From positions 1 through 36,601 of the forward strand of contig JAUNAG010000003.1 of assembly GCA_030527685.1 (NCBI GenBank): a stretch of 36,601 bases of DNA, written 5' to 3'. Numbering within the stretch: position 1 is the first letter of the stretch; each line of letters begins with the position of its first letter. Below, in pieces: positions 24,501 to 34,100 of the stretch. This DNA comes from Lachnospiraceae bacterium. Its GTDB lineage: Bacteria > Bacillota > Clostridia > Lachnospirales > Lachnospiraceae. The translations under genes were made by a program, and so were the position numbers. The notes below the pieces were generated by a model. The model saw only the letters and a program-made list of their open reading frames with translations. It was not told where the DNA came from and made no database searches.

Positions 24501-25697
24501 TCAGTTAAAATGTCTGCTGACGCCTCTCTCCTCGAGCGCCTTCAGAACTGCCTGCGGATCCTTTTCCTTTGCGAGGAAGATCATTGCAGCAATGATATAC
24601 GGCTTGAAAGAAGCTTCCTTGTACAGCGGCACACGGTAACGATCGAAGACTGTGTCTTCTACTTCGCCGTCTACGCAGGAAACATTGTTGATATCTGCCG
24701 GGAGGCAGTGCAGGTAAAGTGCCTTGCCGTCCTTTGTCTTGCTCATCAGTTCCTCTGTGCAGCACCAGTCCTTGTGCTCGGCATTCTGTGCAAGAAGTTC
24801 CTTCTCGAGCTTATCAATGCCGTCGAAGTCGCCCTTGCCGTAGAGGTCTGTTCTCTTCTCCATAGCAGCGAACGGAGCCCAGCTCTTCGGATAAACAATA
24901 TCTGCATCCTTGAAAGCTTCTTCCATGCTGTTGACCTTTTTGAAGGAGCCGCCTGTCTTGGCTGCGTTAGCCTTTGCGATCTCTTCTACTTCCGGCATTA
25001 CATCGTAGCCTTCCGGATGAGCGAGGACAACGTCCATGCCGAATCTGGTCATCAGGCCGATAACGCCCTGCGGAACAGAGAGCGGCTTGCCGTAGCTCGG
25101 AGAATAAGCCCATGTCATAGCGAGCTTCTTGCCCTTCAGGTTCTCTACGCCGCCGAACTCATGAATGATATGAAGCATATCAGCCATGCACTGTGTCGGA
25201 TGATCGATATCGCACTGCAGGTTGACAAGTGTCGGCTTCTGTTCCAGAACGCCGTCCTTGAAGCCTTCTGTTACGGCATCAACTACATCCTGCTGATACT
25301 TGTGGCCCTTGCCGATATACATATCATCACGGATACCGATGACATCAGCCATGAAAGAGATCATGTTGGCTGTCTCACGAACGGTTTCGCCGTGTGCGAT
25401 CTGGCTCTTCTTCTCGTCAAGATCCTGAACCTCGAGACCAAGCAGGTTGCATGCGGATGCAAAGCTGAAACGGGTTCTTGTCGAATTGTCGCGGAAGATG
25501 CTGATTCCGAGGCCGGACTCGAATACCTTTGTGGAGATGTTGTTCTCACGCATATAGCGAAGAGCATCGGCAACTGTGAAGACAGCTTCGATTTCATCGT
25601 CTGTCTTGTCCCATGTCAGGAAGAAATCGCCTTCATACATCTCTTTGAAATTTAAAGAATTCAGTTTGTCAATATATCCCTGCAGTTTTGCGTCCAT
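24501..25697 (-). CDS. ygeW: YgeW-family carbamoyltransferase
   Basis: A cytoplasmic transcarbamoylase of 398 residues (E. coli YgeW about 396). The carbamoyl phosphate-binding motif is S72-T-R-T-R76 in FRDNSTRTRFSF, followed by DHPTQ at 165-169 and HCLP at 330-333. Its second substrate is not established; in this cluster it probably runs towards carbamoyl phosphate, which ArcC then uses. The start used is the ATG at 25697, 6 bases after AGGAGG; an ATG at 25703 overlaps the end of that site. It lies between ygeY and arcC on the same strand. Confidence 0.94.
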   Translation of the reverse strand: MDAKLQGYIDKLNSLNFKEMYEGDFFLTWDKTDDEIEAVFTVADALRYMRENNISTKVFESGLGISIFRDNSTRTRFSFASACNLLGLEVQDLDEKKSQIAHGETVRETANMISFMADVIGIRDDMYIGKGHKYQQDVVDAVTEGFKDGVLEQKPTLVNLQCDIDHPTQCMADMLHIIHEFGGVENLKGKKLAMTWAYSPSYGKPLSVPQGVIGLMTRFGMDVVLAHPEGYDVMPEVEEIAKANAAKTGGSFKKVNSMEEAFKDADIVYPKSWAPFAAMEKRTDLYGKGDFDGIDKLEKELLAQNAEHKDWCCTEELMSKTKDGKALYLHCLPADINNVSCVDGEVEDTVFDRYRVPLYKEASFKPYIIAAMIFLAKEKDPQAVLKALEERGVSRHFN

Positions 25698-25796
25698 GAT
25701 CATCCTCCTGTCTGATGAAAAAAAGTTTACTGCTTAATACTATACCTTATACAGGCGGCAAATGCATCCGGCACAGCCGCCTATGCTCTTTTTTCT

Positions 25797-27173
25797 TTAC
25801 AGAATGTTGTTGTTGGTCTTGCCTGCGCGGAATACGGTTACATCATCGATCTTCTCCTCTGACGGATACAGCGGAATAGCTGCTGCGTACAGAGCTGCAC
25901 AGGTTACCAGATCCTGCTTCCAAGTGATTTCGTTCGGTGCATGAGCCTGGCTTTCAGCGCCCGGTCCGAAGCCGACGCACGGGATGCCGTAGCGGCCCTG
26001 GATGGAAACACCGTTTGTGGAGAATGTCCACTTGTCTGTCAGCGGGCGGTCACGAAGCTCCTTCTGGCTGTCCGGTCCGATTCTCTTGTCGCCGAAGAGT
26101 GCCTTATGAGCATCGACGAGAGCCTTGACATGAGCTGCGCTTTCCTTGTTGATCCATGTCGGGAAGTAAGCTTCTGTCTCGTAGACTTCGTTTGTCCATG
26201 ACGGTCTGTCATACATGTACATGGAAACCTTGACATCATCGCCGTACTTCTGAACGGACGGAAGTGCTCTGATTTCGTCGAGGCAGGAATCCCATGTCTC
26301 GCCTGCTGTCATACGGCGGTCGATGGAGATTGCGCAGGAGTCTGCTACTGCGCAGCGGCTCGGTGATGTATAGAAGATCTGGGATACAGCGCAGGTGCCG
26401 CGTCCGAGGAATCTTGCATCTTCGTAATGTTCCGGATTGAACTTCGGATCGAGCATCTTGACGAGACCCTTGATGGAAGTAGAATCTGTGCAGCCGTTGT
26501 TGTTCAGTGCACGAACATCGGAGATAATGTCTGCCATCTTGTAGATTGCGTTGTCACCGCGCTCCGGAGCGGAACCGTGGCAGCTGACGCCCTTGACATC
26601 GACGCGGATTTCCATACGGCCTCTGTGGCCTCTGTAGATACCGCCGTCTGTCGGCTCAGTAGAGATAACGAATTCCGGACGGATGCCGTCCTTGTTGACG
26701 ATGTACTGCCAGCAGAGACCGTCGCAGTCCTCTTCCATAACGGAACCGACGACCATCATCTTGTAGCCTTCCGGAATCAGGTTCAGATCCTTCATGATCT
26801 TGACACCGTATGTAGCTGCAGCCATACCGCCTTCCTGATCGGAACCGCCGCGGCCGTAGATGACTTCGTCATCTTCATAGCCCTTGTACGGGTCAGAAGT
26901 CCAGTTATTGATGTTGCCGATACCGACTGTATCGATATGGGAATCGATTGCGATGATCTTGTCGCCGTCGCCCATCCAGCCGATGACGTTGCCGAGACCG
27001 TCGATCTCAACCTTGTCATAACCAAGCTTTTCCATCTCAGCCTTGATGCACAGAGCAACTTCCTTCTCCTCGCAGCTTTCGCTCGGATGAGAAATCATGT
27101 CGCGTAAGAAACGCACCATATCTGCCTTGTAGTTTTCTGCCGCTTCCTTAATTGCGCTGTAATTAAGTTCCAT
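25797..27173 (-). CDS. ygeY: YgeY-family M20 peptidase/deacetylase-type amidohydrolase
   Basis: A cytoplasmic metal-dependent hydrolase of 458 residues in the M20 family. The two-metal site is complete: H79 and D81 in [11 protein letters not shown]112 in [10 protein letters not shown], the catalytic Glu in MEEDCDG (147-148), E173 in STEPTD, and the last His in SQAHAPNE near residue 430. YgeY is a constant partner of YgeW and YgeX; it may release an acyl, formyl or carbamoyl group from a ring-opened purine product, possibly giving diaminopropionate. That role is inference. It is the first gene after the promoter at 27341. GGGAG precedes the ATG. Confidence 0.93.
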   Translation of the reverse strand: MELNYSAIKEAAENYKADMVRFLRDMISHPSESCEEKEVALCIKAEMEKLGYDKVEIDGLGNVIGWMGDGDKIIAIDSHIDTVGIGNINNWTSDPYKGYEDDEVIYGRGGSDQEGGMAAATYGVKIMKDLNLIPEGYKMMVVGSVMEEDCDGLCWQYIVNKDGIRPEFVISTEPTDGGIYRGHRGRMEIRVDVKGVSCHGSAPERGDNAIYKMADIISDVRALNNNGCTDSTSIKGLVKMLDPKFNPEHYEDARFLGRGTCAVSQIFYTSPSRCAVADSCAISIDRRMTAGETWDSCLDEIRALPSVQKYGDDVKVSMYMYDRPSWTNEVYETEAYFPTWINKESAAHVKALVDAHKALFGDKRIGPDSQKELRDRPLTDKWTFSTNGVSIQGRYGIPCVGFGPGAESQAHAPNEITWKQDLVTCAALYAAAIPLYPSEEKIDDVTVFRAGKTNNNIL

Positions 27174-27314
27174 ATCCGTTCTCCCAGAATTTTAAGGCGA
27201 TTGCGGTTCTGTCTCAGTCGGCCGCTTCACTGCCGCAGATCATCAGAGGTTCTGCGCACCTCTTACTCTTTCAATCGGTGAATCAAAAGAGTTCTTTAAA
27301 CTTTTTCTTTGTGT

Positions 27315-27329
27315 CTAACTTTTTGTTAG
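27315..27329. promoter_or_regulatory. Operator-like perfect inverted repeat at the ygeY promoter
   Basis: CTAAC-TTTTT-GTTAG, arms perfect, at about +6 to +20 of the predicted ygeY transcript. A near-identical element precedes the PAS/HTH regulator gene (35633-35647) and another follows it (36334-36348), making this the best candidate site for that regulator. Confidence 0.6.
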
Positions 27330-27340
27330 GCTCTACATTA

Positions 27341-27368
27341 ATAATACCATGTTCGTGGTATGAGTCAA
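27341..27368 (-). promoter_or_regulatory. Predicted promoter of the ygeY-ygeW-arcC-hyuA-ridA unit
   Basis: On the minus strand TTGACT (27363-27368) and TATTAT (27341-27346) are 16 bases apart, with the start near 27335. The leader is about 160 bases and shows no gene. It stands directly after the xdhD stop codon, so the cluster has at least two minus-strand units. Confidence 0.75.
27344..27361. promoter_or_regulatory. Inverted repeat inside the ygeY promoter spacer
   Basis: ATACCA (27344-27349) and TGGTAT (27356-27361) flank 6 bases and fill the space between the -35 and -10 boxes. This is a different sequence from the element at 27315, so a second regulator may act here. Confidence 0.5.
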
Positions 27369-27420
27369 GTGAAAATTATAATTTTGATCCCTTTATTTTA
27401 TTCAATTTTCAGTACATATT

Positions 27421-30372
27421 TTACTTATTTTCAGAATACCAGGTATCCTTCATCGGAAGGCTCGGACGCAGCTTGTGATCGCGTGCGTAATAGGCTCCCT
27501 GGCAAGCCGGAGCTGCCGGAATCGTCGTAATCTCTCCGATTCCTTTTGCGCCATAGGCCACGCCCATCAGCTCTTTCTTCTCCACATACATCGCATGAAT
27601 ATTCGGAATGTCCGGTGCTCTGAAGAGACCGAGCGTTCCGTATTTCACCTGCGGGACACTGTCCTTCAGCGGCCAGTCCTCTGTCAGTGCGTAGCCCATG
27701 CCCATCAGAACTCCGCCTTCGATCTGTCCCTGAATCGAGATCGGATTGATGACCTTGCCTGCATCATAGGCTGCATAGACATCGGTGACCTTTCCTTCGT
27801 CATCCAGCACAACCACGTTGGTGGCATAGCCGTAAGCGATGTGGCTCTTCGGATGTGCTTTTTTAAAGGCTGCCAGTCTGTCTGTCGGCTCGAAATATTC
27901 ATAGAAGAATTCTTTTCCCTCCAGCATATCGACTGCCTGCATAGGATCCGGAACCGGGCTTCCGTTAATATGTGTCTGTGTACCGAGCTCACCGTAGGTT
28001 CCCTGATTGAGACCGCTGCCGGATCCGCAGATCACACCGTCGATGTCGATTCTCACCCGTCTGCTGACATAGGGGGTGCCTCCCGCACCCGGTGCTCTCT
28101 CTGTTCCGACACCGTATTCGGCATCTGCATTCAGCGGCTCTGTCTGCAGTGCGGAATTGTTAAGCAGTTCATCTGTCACCTTCGATGCATCTCCCGTTCT
28201 GATGACAGCCGTCATGGCATCACGCAGCAGGAAGGCCGCACCTCTGACCGCCTCGCCTGTCAGAAGCGTCTGGCGGGAACCGGAAGTCGTGCCGGAGTCA
28301 GGTGCATTTGCAGTAGATGAAATGGCATTCCGGATTCTGGAGAGCGGAAGGCCCGTTGCCTCTGCCACGCTCTGGCAGAAGACTGTCAGACAGCCCTGTC
28401 CGATATCGGAAGCCGCCGTGTAGATGTTGACGATTCCGTTCTCGATCTTCAGGCGGACACGTCCCTTATCCGGAAGACCGACGCCGACGCCTGCATTCTT
28501 CATCGCGCAGGCAATGCCGCAGTGACCTTCGTGTTCATCGAAGTAAGGCTTTACTGCCTCAAGTGTCTCCTTCAGTGCCGTCGAGACATCTGCAAGCTGT
28601 CCGTTCGGCAGTGTCTTGCCCGGCTCAACCGCATTGCGGTAGCGGATCTCCCAGGCGGAGATGCCGACCTTTTCAGCCAGAATATTCAGCAGTGACTCCA
28701 GAGCGAACTCACTCTGGCAGACACCGAATCCCCGGAAAGCGCCTCCCGGCGGATTGTTTGTGTAATAGCCGTAACCCCTGATATCGGTATTCTGATAGCA
28801 GTACGGACCGACCGCATGCGTGCAGGCACGCTCCAGAACCGGGCCGCAGAGGGAGGCATAGGCGCCTGTATCAAAGTTGATCTCGCAGTCAAGTCCTGTC
28901 AGAATGCCGTTCTCATCGCAGCCGAGCGTGAAGGTTCCTTCCATTGCATGACGCTTCGGATGGAAATACAGTGACTCCTGTCTTGTCAGTTTTGCCTTGA
29001 CCGGACGCTTGTAAAAGTATGCGGCAAGTGCGGCGAGATGCTGGACGCTGACGTCCTCTTTTCCGCCGAAGCCGCCGCCGATCAGCTGGTTTTCAACAAC
29101 AGCCCGGTTCGGCATATCCTCCCAGCCGAACATGATCAGAAGCTCATGTCGTGTATCGAATGCGCCCTGATCCGTTGAGAGCACCTTGACGCCGTTTCCG
29201 TACGGATAGGCCACGGCGCACTCCGGCTCCAGGAAAGCATGCTCCGTAAACGGAGTTGTGAACCGCTCTGAAACAACATACTTTGAATTGGCAAGTGCTT
29301 CCTTCGCATTGCCGCGGACCACGTGGCGCTGCTGGCAGAGATTGCCCGGCGTCTCCTCATGAATCAGCGGCGCACCTTCTGCCTTTGCCTCGGCAATTGT
29401 GGTCACCGGGGTCAGCACCTCGTACTCGACCTCGATCAGTGCCTTTGCCTTTGCAAGAATATATTCGGATTCCGCCACAACAAGGCAGAGTGCATCGCCC
29501 ATGCAGCGTGTGATTTCTCCTTCTCCGATCAGAATATCCCAGTCCTGCTGGATATGACCGACCCTGCGGTTCGGCAGGTTTTCGGCACGGATGATGCCCA
29601 GAACACCCGGCAGACAGTCTGCTTTTGATGTATCGATCTTAATCACTTTTGCGCGCGGATACTTCGTTCTGACACAGGAGGCATAGGCCATAGGGGGCAT
29701 GGACGGGCTTACAGTGATATACTGGCGCACGCCGCTGTCCTGCAGGGAGTCGCTGTTGATAAATTCCGGCTCCTCTCCTTCCGGCACAAAGTATTCCGGT
29801 CCGATGTCATCCGGATACTTGCCGTAGCCGAGTGTCTTTCTGCGGACATCCACACGGAAGGCGCGCTTGCCGACACCGTACTCATTTCCCTCTTCCAGAT
29901 CGGTAATCTCTTCGTCACCGCGGAGAATCGCACCGGCACGGATGATTCCCTCGATGATTTTCTTATAGCCGGTGCAGCGGCAGACGTTTCCGCGGATGGC
30001 AGCCTTGACATCCTCTTCTGTCGGATCCAGATTCTTATCAAGCAGGGCCTTTCCCGCCATGACCATACCCGGAATGCAGAAGCCGCACTGGACAGAGCCC
30101 TTGGAGCCGAACGCATAAACAAAGGCTTCCTTCTCCTTCAGTGACAGCCCCTCTACCGTGAGAATCTGTCTCCCCTGCGCACGCTTTGTCGAAAGCGCAC
30201 AGGCCTTGACCACTGCTCCGTCCACCAGGATGGTGCAGGCACCGCAGGCACCCTCGCTGCAGCCGTCCTTTACGGAATACAGCTTCAGATCGTCACGCAG
30301 ATAGCGCAGCAGGGACTTGTCTTCCGTCACCATGCGTTCAATTCCGTTTACTGTAAATGTATATGAAGGCAT
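27421..30372 (-). CDS. xdhD: Selenium-type molybdenum hydroxylase, xanthine dehydrogenase-like (2Fe-2S + Mo subunit fusion)
   Basis: A cytoplasmic hydroxylase of 983 residues (E. coli XdhD about 956). The N-terminal 160 residues are the two-[2Fe-2S] domain: C38, C43, C46 and C58 in the plant-type set, and C96, C99, C131 and C133 in the QCGFC/CRCTGY set. The rest is the molybdopterin-binding domain, with GGGFGGKED (near 434), AFRGFG, DIGQGCLTVFCQ (near 655) and the catalytic Glu in GAKGIGEITT (near 942). There is no FAD domain, unlike full xanthine dehydrogenases, so electrons must leave through a partner. The ferredoxin and ygfK genes directly upstream fit that role. No in-frame UGA is used: the selenium in this family is a cofactor ligand, not selenocysteine. 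Likely substrate: a purine such as xanthine, hypoxanthine or urate. Confidence 0.94.
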   Translation of the reverse strand: MPSYTFTVNGIERMVTEDKSLLRYLRDDLKLYSVKDGCSEGACGACTILVDGAVVKACALSTKRAQGRQILTVEGLSLKEKEAFVYAFGSKGSVQCGFCIPGMVMAGKALLDKNLDPTEEDVKAAIRGNVCRCTGYKKIIEGIIRAGAILRGDEEITDLEEGNEYGVGKRAFRVDVRRKTLGYGKYPDDIGPEYFVPEGEEPEFINSDSLQDSGVRQYITVSPSMPPMAYASCVRTKYPRAKVIKIDTSKADCLPGVLGIIRAENLPNRRVGHIQQDWDILIGEGEITRCMGDALCLVVAESEYILAKAKALIEVEYEVLTPVTTIAEAKAEGAPLIHEETPGNLCQQRHVVRGNAKEALANSKYVVSERFTTPFTEHAFLEPECAVAYPYGNGVKVLSTDQGAFDTRHELLIMFGWEDMPNRAVVENQLIGGGFGGKEDVSVQHLAALAAYFYKRPVKAKLTRQESLYFHPKRHAMEGTFTLGCDENGILTGLDCEINFDTGAYASLCGPVLERACTHAVGPYCYQNTDIRGYGYYTNNPPGGAFRGFGVCQSEFALESLLNILAEKVGISAWEIRYRNAVEPGKTLPNGQLADVSTALKETLEAVKPYFDEHEGHCGIACAMKNAGVGVGLPDKGRVRLKIENGIVNIYTAASDIGQGCLTVFCQSVAEATGLPLSRIRNAISSTANAPDSGTTSGSRQTLLTGEAVRGAAFLLRDAMTAVIRTGDASKVTDELLNNSALQTEPLNADAEYGVGTERAPGAGGTPYVSRRVRIDIDGVICGSGSGLNQGTYGELGTQTHINGSPVPDPMQAVDMLEGKEFFYEYFEPTDRLAAFKKAHPKSHIAYGYATNVVVLDDEGKVTDVYAAYDAGKVINPISIQGQIEGGVLMGMGYALTEDWPLKDSVPQVKYGTLGLFRAPDIPNIHAMYVEKKELMGVAYGAKGIGEITTIPAAPACQGAYYARDHKLRPSLPMKDTWYSENK

Positions 30373-30395
30373 GTTATAACCCTCCGGTTTATTTT

Positions 30396-30440
30396 CTATA
30401 AAAGTCCCGCGATGCGGCCATATCGGAGTATCTTCTGCAT
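30396..30440 (-). CDS. Possible 14-residue leader peptide before xdhD
   Basis: The sequence reads MQKILRYGRIAGLL and stops with TAG 23 bases before the xdhD ATG. It has an excellent Shine-Dalgarno (AAAGGAGG, 10 bases before its ATG), stronger than needed by chance. It could couple translation to xdhD or act as an attenuator; it has no run of one amino acid that would suggest a particular signal. Real translation is unproven. Confidence 0.35.
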   Translation of the reverse strand: MQKILRYGRIAGLL

Positions 30441-30491
30441 TAAGCAGTCGCCTCCTTTAACTGATGCGGTCCGCAATGCGAGCCGCTGTGC

Positions 30492-31031
30492 TTATCCGGG
30501 AAATGCAGCCGCAATGACGCCGTTCACATCATGAATAACGCCTCGCGGACACTTCGAAGCACACATGCCGCAGGCAATACAGCGCTTCTGGTTGATCACC
30601 GCCCTGTTGTCTGTGACATGGATCGCATCGGCCGGGCAGTTCTTTTCACAGAGTCTGCAGGCGATGCAGCTGTTGACACACTGTTTTCTTGCCTCTTTTC
30701 CGGCAGCCGTGTTCCGGCAGAGCGGCTGAATCGTATTCAGATACGGCTCTACTTCAATGACGTGCTTCGGACACTTCGCGGCGCATGCACCGCAGCCCGT
30801 GCAGAGCTCCCGGTTTACGACTGCAAGTTTGCGTTCCGTGACAGGCTGTCCCTTCGCATCCGTTGATCCCGGTGCTGCGCTCTTAAGAATCAGTGAGATC
30901 GCTCCCGCTTCACAGGTGCGGACACAGATCCCGCAGCCGATACAGCCGTCATCACATGTTCTCTTTCCTGCTTCTACCAGGCAGCCGCCGCTGCAGTGAA
31001 CGACCGCTGTCTTCCTGTCAAGTATATTCAT
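30492..31031 (-). CDS. RnfB-like ferredoxin with four [4Fe-4S] motifs
   Basis: A small iron-sulfur protein of 179 residues. Four CxxCxxCxxxC motifs are seen at C30-C40, C77-C87, C122-C132 and C151-C161; extra cysteines at C13, C17 and C26 give an N-terminal HCSGGC pattern. The arrangement resembles the soluble C-terminal part of RnfB. There is no signal peptide or membrane segment. It lies between ygfK and xdhD, so it probably carries electrons from the hydroxylase to the flavoprotein. The ribosome binding site (GGGGTGAAGG) is weak and close to the ATG, suggesting coupling or modest expression. Confidence 0.9.
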   Translation of the reverse strand: MNILDRKTAVVHCSGGCLVEAGKRTCDDGCIGCGICVRTCEAGAISLILKSAAPGSTDAKGQPVTERKLAVVNRELCTGCGACAAKCPKHVIEVEPYLNTIQPLCRNTAAGKEARKQCVNSCIACRLCEKNCPADAIHVTDNRAVINQKRCIACGMCASKCPRGVIHDVNGVIAAAFPG

Positions 31032-31055
31032 CCTTCACCCCGAAGAAATCACACA

Positions 31056-31085
31056 GCGCTAAAGGGGATTGCACCCCTTTAGCGC
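31056..31085. repeat. Perfect 12-bp hairpin between ygfK and the ferredoxin gene
   Basis: GCGCTAAAGGGG (31056-31067) pairs perfectly with CCCCTTTAGCGC (31074-31085) over a 6-base loop. No T-run follows on the minus strand, so it is more likely a message-stabilising or processing element than a terminator; the weak ferredoxin ribosome binding site lies about 25 bases beyond. Confidence 0.6.
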
Positions 31086-31105
31086 GTTGTTTCGTGTTTT
31101 TAAAT

Positions 31106-34100
31106 TCACTTTATGAGATATGCATAATCAGCCTTTACGGCAAGAATGATCTTTCGGATCGGCTCATACAGTCCGCATTTCTCATCTTCTGCTCTGTAAA
31201 CCTTTACTGTATTTCCGAGGCGGACCTTCACGCTGCCGTCGGCAAGCGGGAGGAAGCCCTGGTTCTCGGAATCGGCGAAGTCTTCTTCGCTCCAGTACAG
31301 TGTCAGCTTATCCTTGTACGGTCTGCCGCTGTACGGGCAGAACACTGCGCAGTTGCCGCATTCGTTGCACATGCCGTCGACATGTACGATCTGCTCTTTT
31401 GCAAGTCCCGGTACCTTGACCGCAATATTGGCACGGTTCGGGCAGACATCCACGCAGACCTCGCAGACAGCGGCACAGCCGAGGCAGCGGCGGTCAGGTG
31501 CCGCACCGGCAGCTTCCAGCACGCCCTTCTTAGCCTTGCAGGAGTCGACATCCATTGCCTTATTCAGACCTTCACAGCCGCCGAAGAGCTGCTGCTTTGT
31601 GTCTTCCGGAGAAGCACCGTCGATGGAAGCCACAATAGCCGCTGCCGCACACTGTGCATCAGCAATAGCCTTTACGATGGTGGCCGGTCCGCGTCTGCAG
31701 TCACCGACAGCATAGAGACCGTCCACTGTGGTCTTCATATTATCGTCCACGACCGGAAGTCCCTTCGCGGTCAGCTCGGCACCTGCACCGCTGTAAAGAG
31801 AAGTATTCACTCTCTCGCCTACAGCTGTGATCACAGCAGATGCCGGAACTTCCACTGTCTCGCCGGTATCAACCGGTGAACGTCTGCCGGATGCATCCGG
31901 CTCGCCGAGCTTCATGACAGAGCAGGAAAGAACGCCGTTCTCCACGCCCTTCGGTGCCAGGAGTTCCATGAACTCGATTCCGTCATCGACTGCCATCTGA
32001 AGTTCTTCCTCATCAGCCGGCATATATCTTCTCGTTCTTCTGTAAACAAGGCGTACATTCTTTACGCCCGGGATTCTCTTTGCGGCACGTGCCACATCCA
32101 TTGCGGTATTGCCGCCGCCGATGACCACGACATCCTCTCCGAGAGAAAGGGCTGCCGGATCCTCCTTGGCCGCCTTCAGGAAAGCAAGGGCATCAAGAGC
32201 TTCTCCGTAGGCAAGTGCGGAACGACCCTCTTCCCAGGCACCGACTGCCACGATTACATCCGTATAGCCTTCTTCCTTCAGTTCGGCAACAGAAGCGATT
32301 TCGCGTCCGGTTACGAATTCTGCACCATAGGCAGCGCAGAGCTTTGCATCGCGTGCGATTGCATCAGCTGTAATACGGAAATCCGGAATGACATAGCGCG
32401 GAACGCCTCCGACCTGATCGTTCTTCTCAAATACCGTTACCGCTACGCCTGCACGGCTTAAGAAGCTTGCTGCCGCAAGTCCTGCCGGGCCGCCGCCGAT
32501 GACGGCTGCTTTTCTGCCGCTGCGCTTTCCCCTTGCCTGCAGCTCCGGAAGCACCTTTTCGAATGCTCCTTCTGCTGCTGCCAGCTTCATCTCGCGGATG
32601 CGAAGTCCTTCTTCGTAATGGCTTCTCATGCAGCGGTCTGTACAGGTATGCGGGCAGAGTGTTCCGGTCATGAACGGAAGAGCATTCTTCTCCAGAATAA
32701 TCTTCAATGCATCTTCTGTTCTTCCTTCCTCCATTGCCTGCAGGTAAGCCGGAATATCCTGATTAATCGGGCAGTTTGTTGTACACGGAGCTGTGAAGCA
32801 GTCGATCAGCGGAAGTTCTGCCTCCATCTTTCTGGACGGAAGTCCCTTGATCGGCTTTCTGTATCTTGCATCTGCAAGTGCATAGGCTGCCAGTGCTTTT
32901 ACCTGCTCCACGTCAACGCCTGCGAAGGCTTCTGTGCCGCAGTCTGCAAGCTTTCCTGCGATCTGGCTCATTCTCTGATAGCCGCCCGGCTTCAGAACGG
33001 TGGTTGCCATGGTGATCGGCCAGATGCCTGCATTGAAGAGCTTGTCGATATTGAAGAAGTCAGCACCGCCTGAATAGCTGATGCGGAGTTTTCCGTCAAA
33101 CTGTTCGGAAACTCTTCTTGCCACTTCCACTGTCAGCGGGAAGAGGCTTCTGCCGGACATATACATCTCGGAGCTCGGAAGTTCTCCTGCCTTGACATCA
33201 ACCGGGAAGGTATTGGTCAGCTTCAGGCCGAACTCCAGTCCCTTCTCGTCGCAAAGCTTCTGCAGACGCTCAAACATCGGAACGGCGTCAGCCCACTGCA
33301 GATCCTCCAGGAAGTGGTGATCGTCGAAGGCGATGTAGTCAAAGCCGAGTCCGTTGAGTGTTTTTCTTGCAAACTCATAACCGAGAATCGTCGGGTTGCA
33401 TTTGATAAATGTATTGAGATGCTTCTCTGTAATCAGATAATGTGCGATTCTTTCGATTTCATCAGGCGGACATCCGTGAAGTGTTGATTCTGTAATGGAG
33501 TCCGATACTCTTGCCGGAATGCTGCTGCAGAATGCGCGGTCTGCTTTCTTCAGTCTTCCGCTCTCCGCTGCTGCGATCGAAGCTGCCATGCATTCCTTAA
33601 AGATATCTGTTCCGGATGCATCCTTCATGCCTTCGATAAAACCGTCTACCTTCGGTGTCTGAATGCCCTTCAGGTCATAGCCGACAGACATGTTGAAGAC
33701 GAAGCCGTCCGGATCACCGAGGCCGAATTCCTTTGCCAGAATTCTGCAGATGAACCATGCCTTGACGTATTCCTGGAATGCCTGTCCGACTTCAAGCTCT
33801 GTGGACCACTCGCAGTTGTAGCACTCGTCACCCGCTGTAATGCACGGCTTCGGAACACAGGCTGCAAGCTCTCTTCCGTCCATCACCTGTACGGTCTTCA
33901 GCTCGAAGAATCTGGAACCTGCTGCGTAAGCGGCGATAATATTCTGTGCAAGCTGTGTGTTCGGGCCTGCTGCCGGACCGAACGGAGATTCGATGCGCTC
34001 TTTAAAAATCGGAAGTGCTTTTCCGTCTTCGTGCTTTACAACCTTTGAAACACCGAAGATGCTGCCCTTTGTTTCATATTCGGTCAGTACCCAGTCAAGG

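Noticed and set aside
24510..25655. 381-residue open frame on the plus strand opposite ygeW
   Set aside because: Shadow of the codon bias of ygeW; no ribosome binding site and no recognisable domain.
27421..30372. Selenocysteine codon in the selenium-type hydroxylase
   Set aside because: The reading frame is continuous from start to stop with no internal UGA; selenium in this family is thought to be a labile cofactor ligand.
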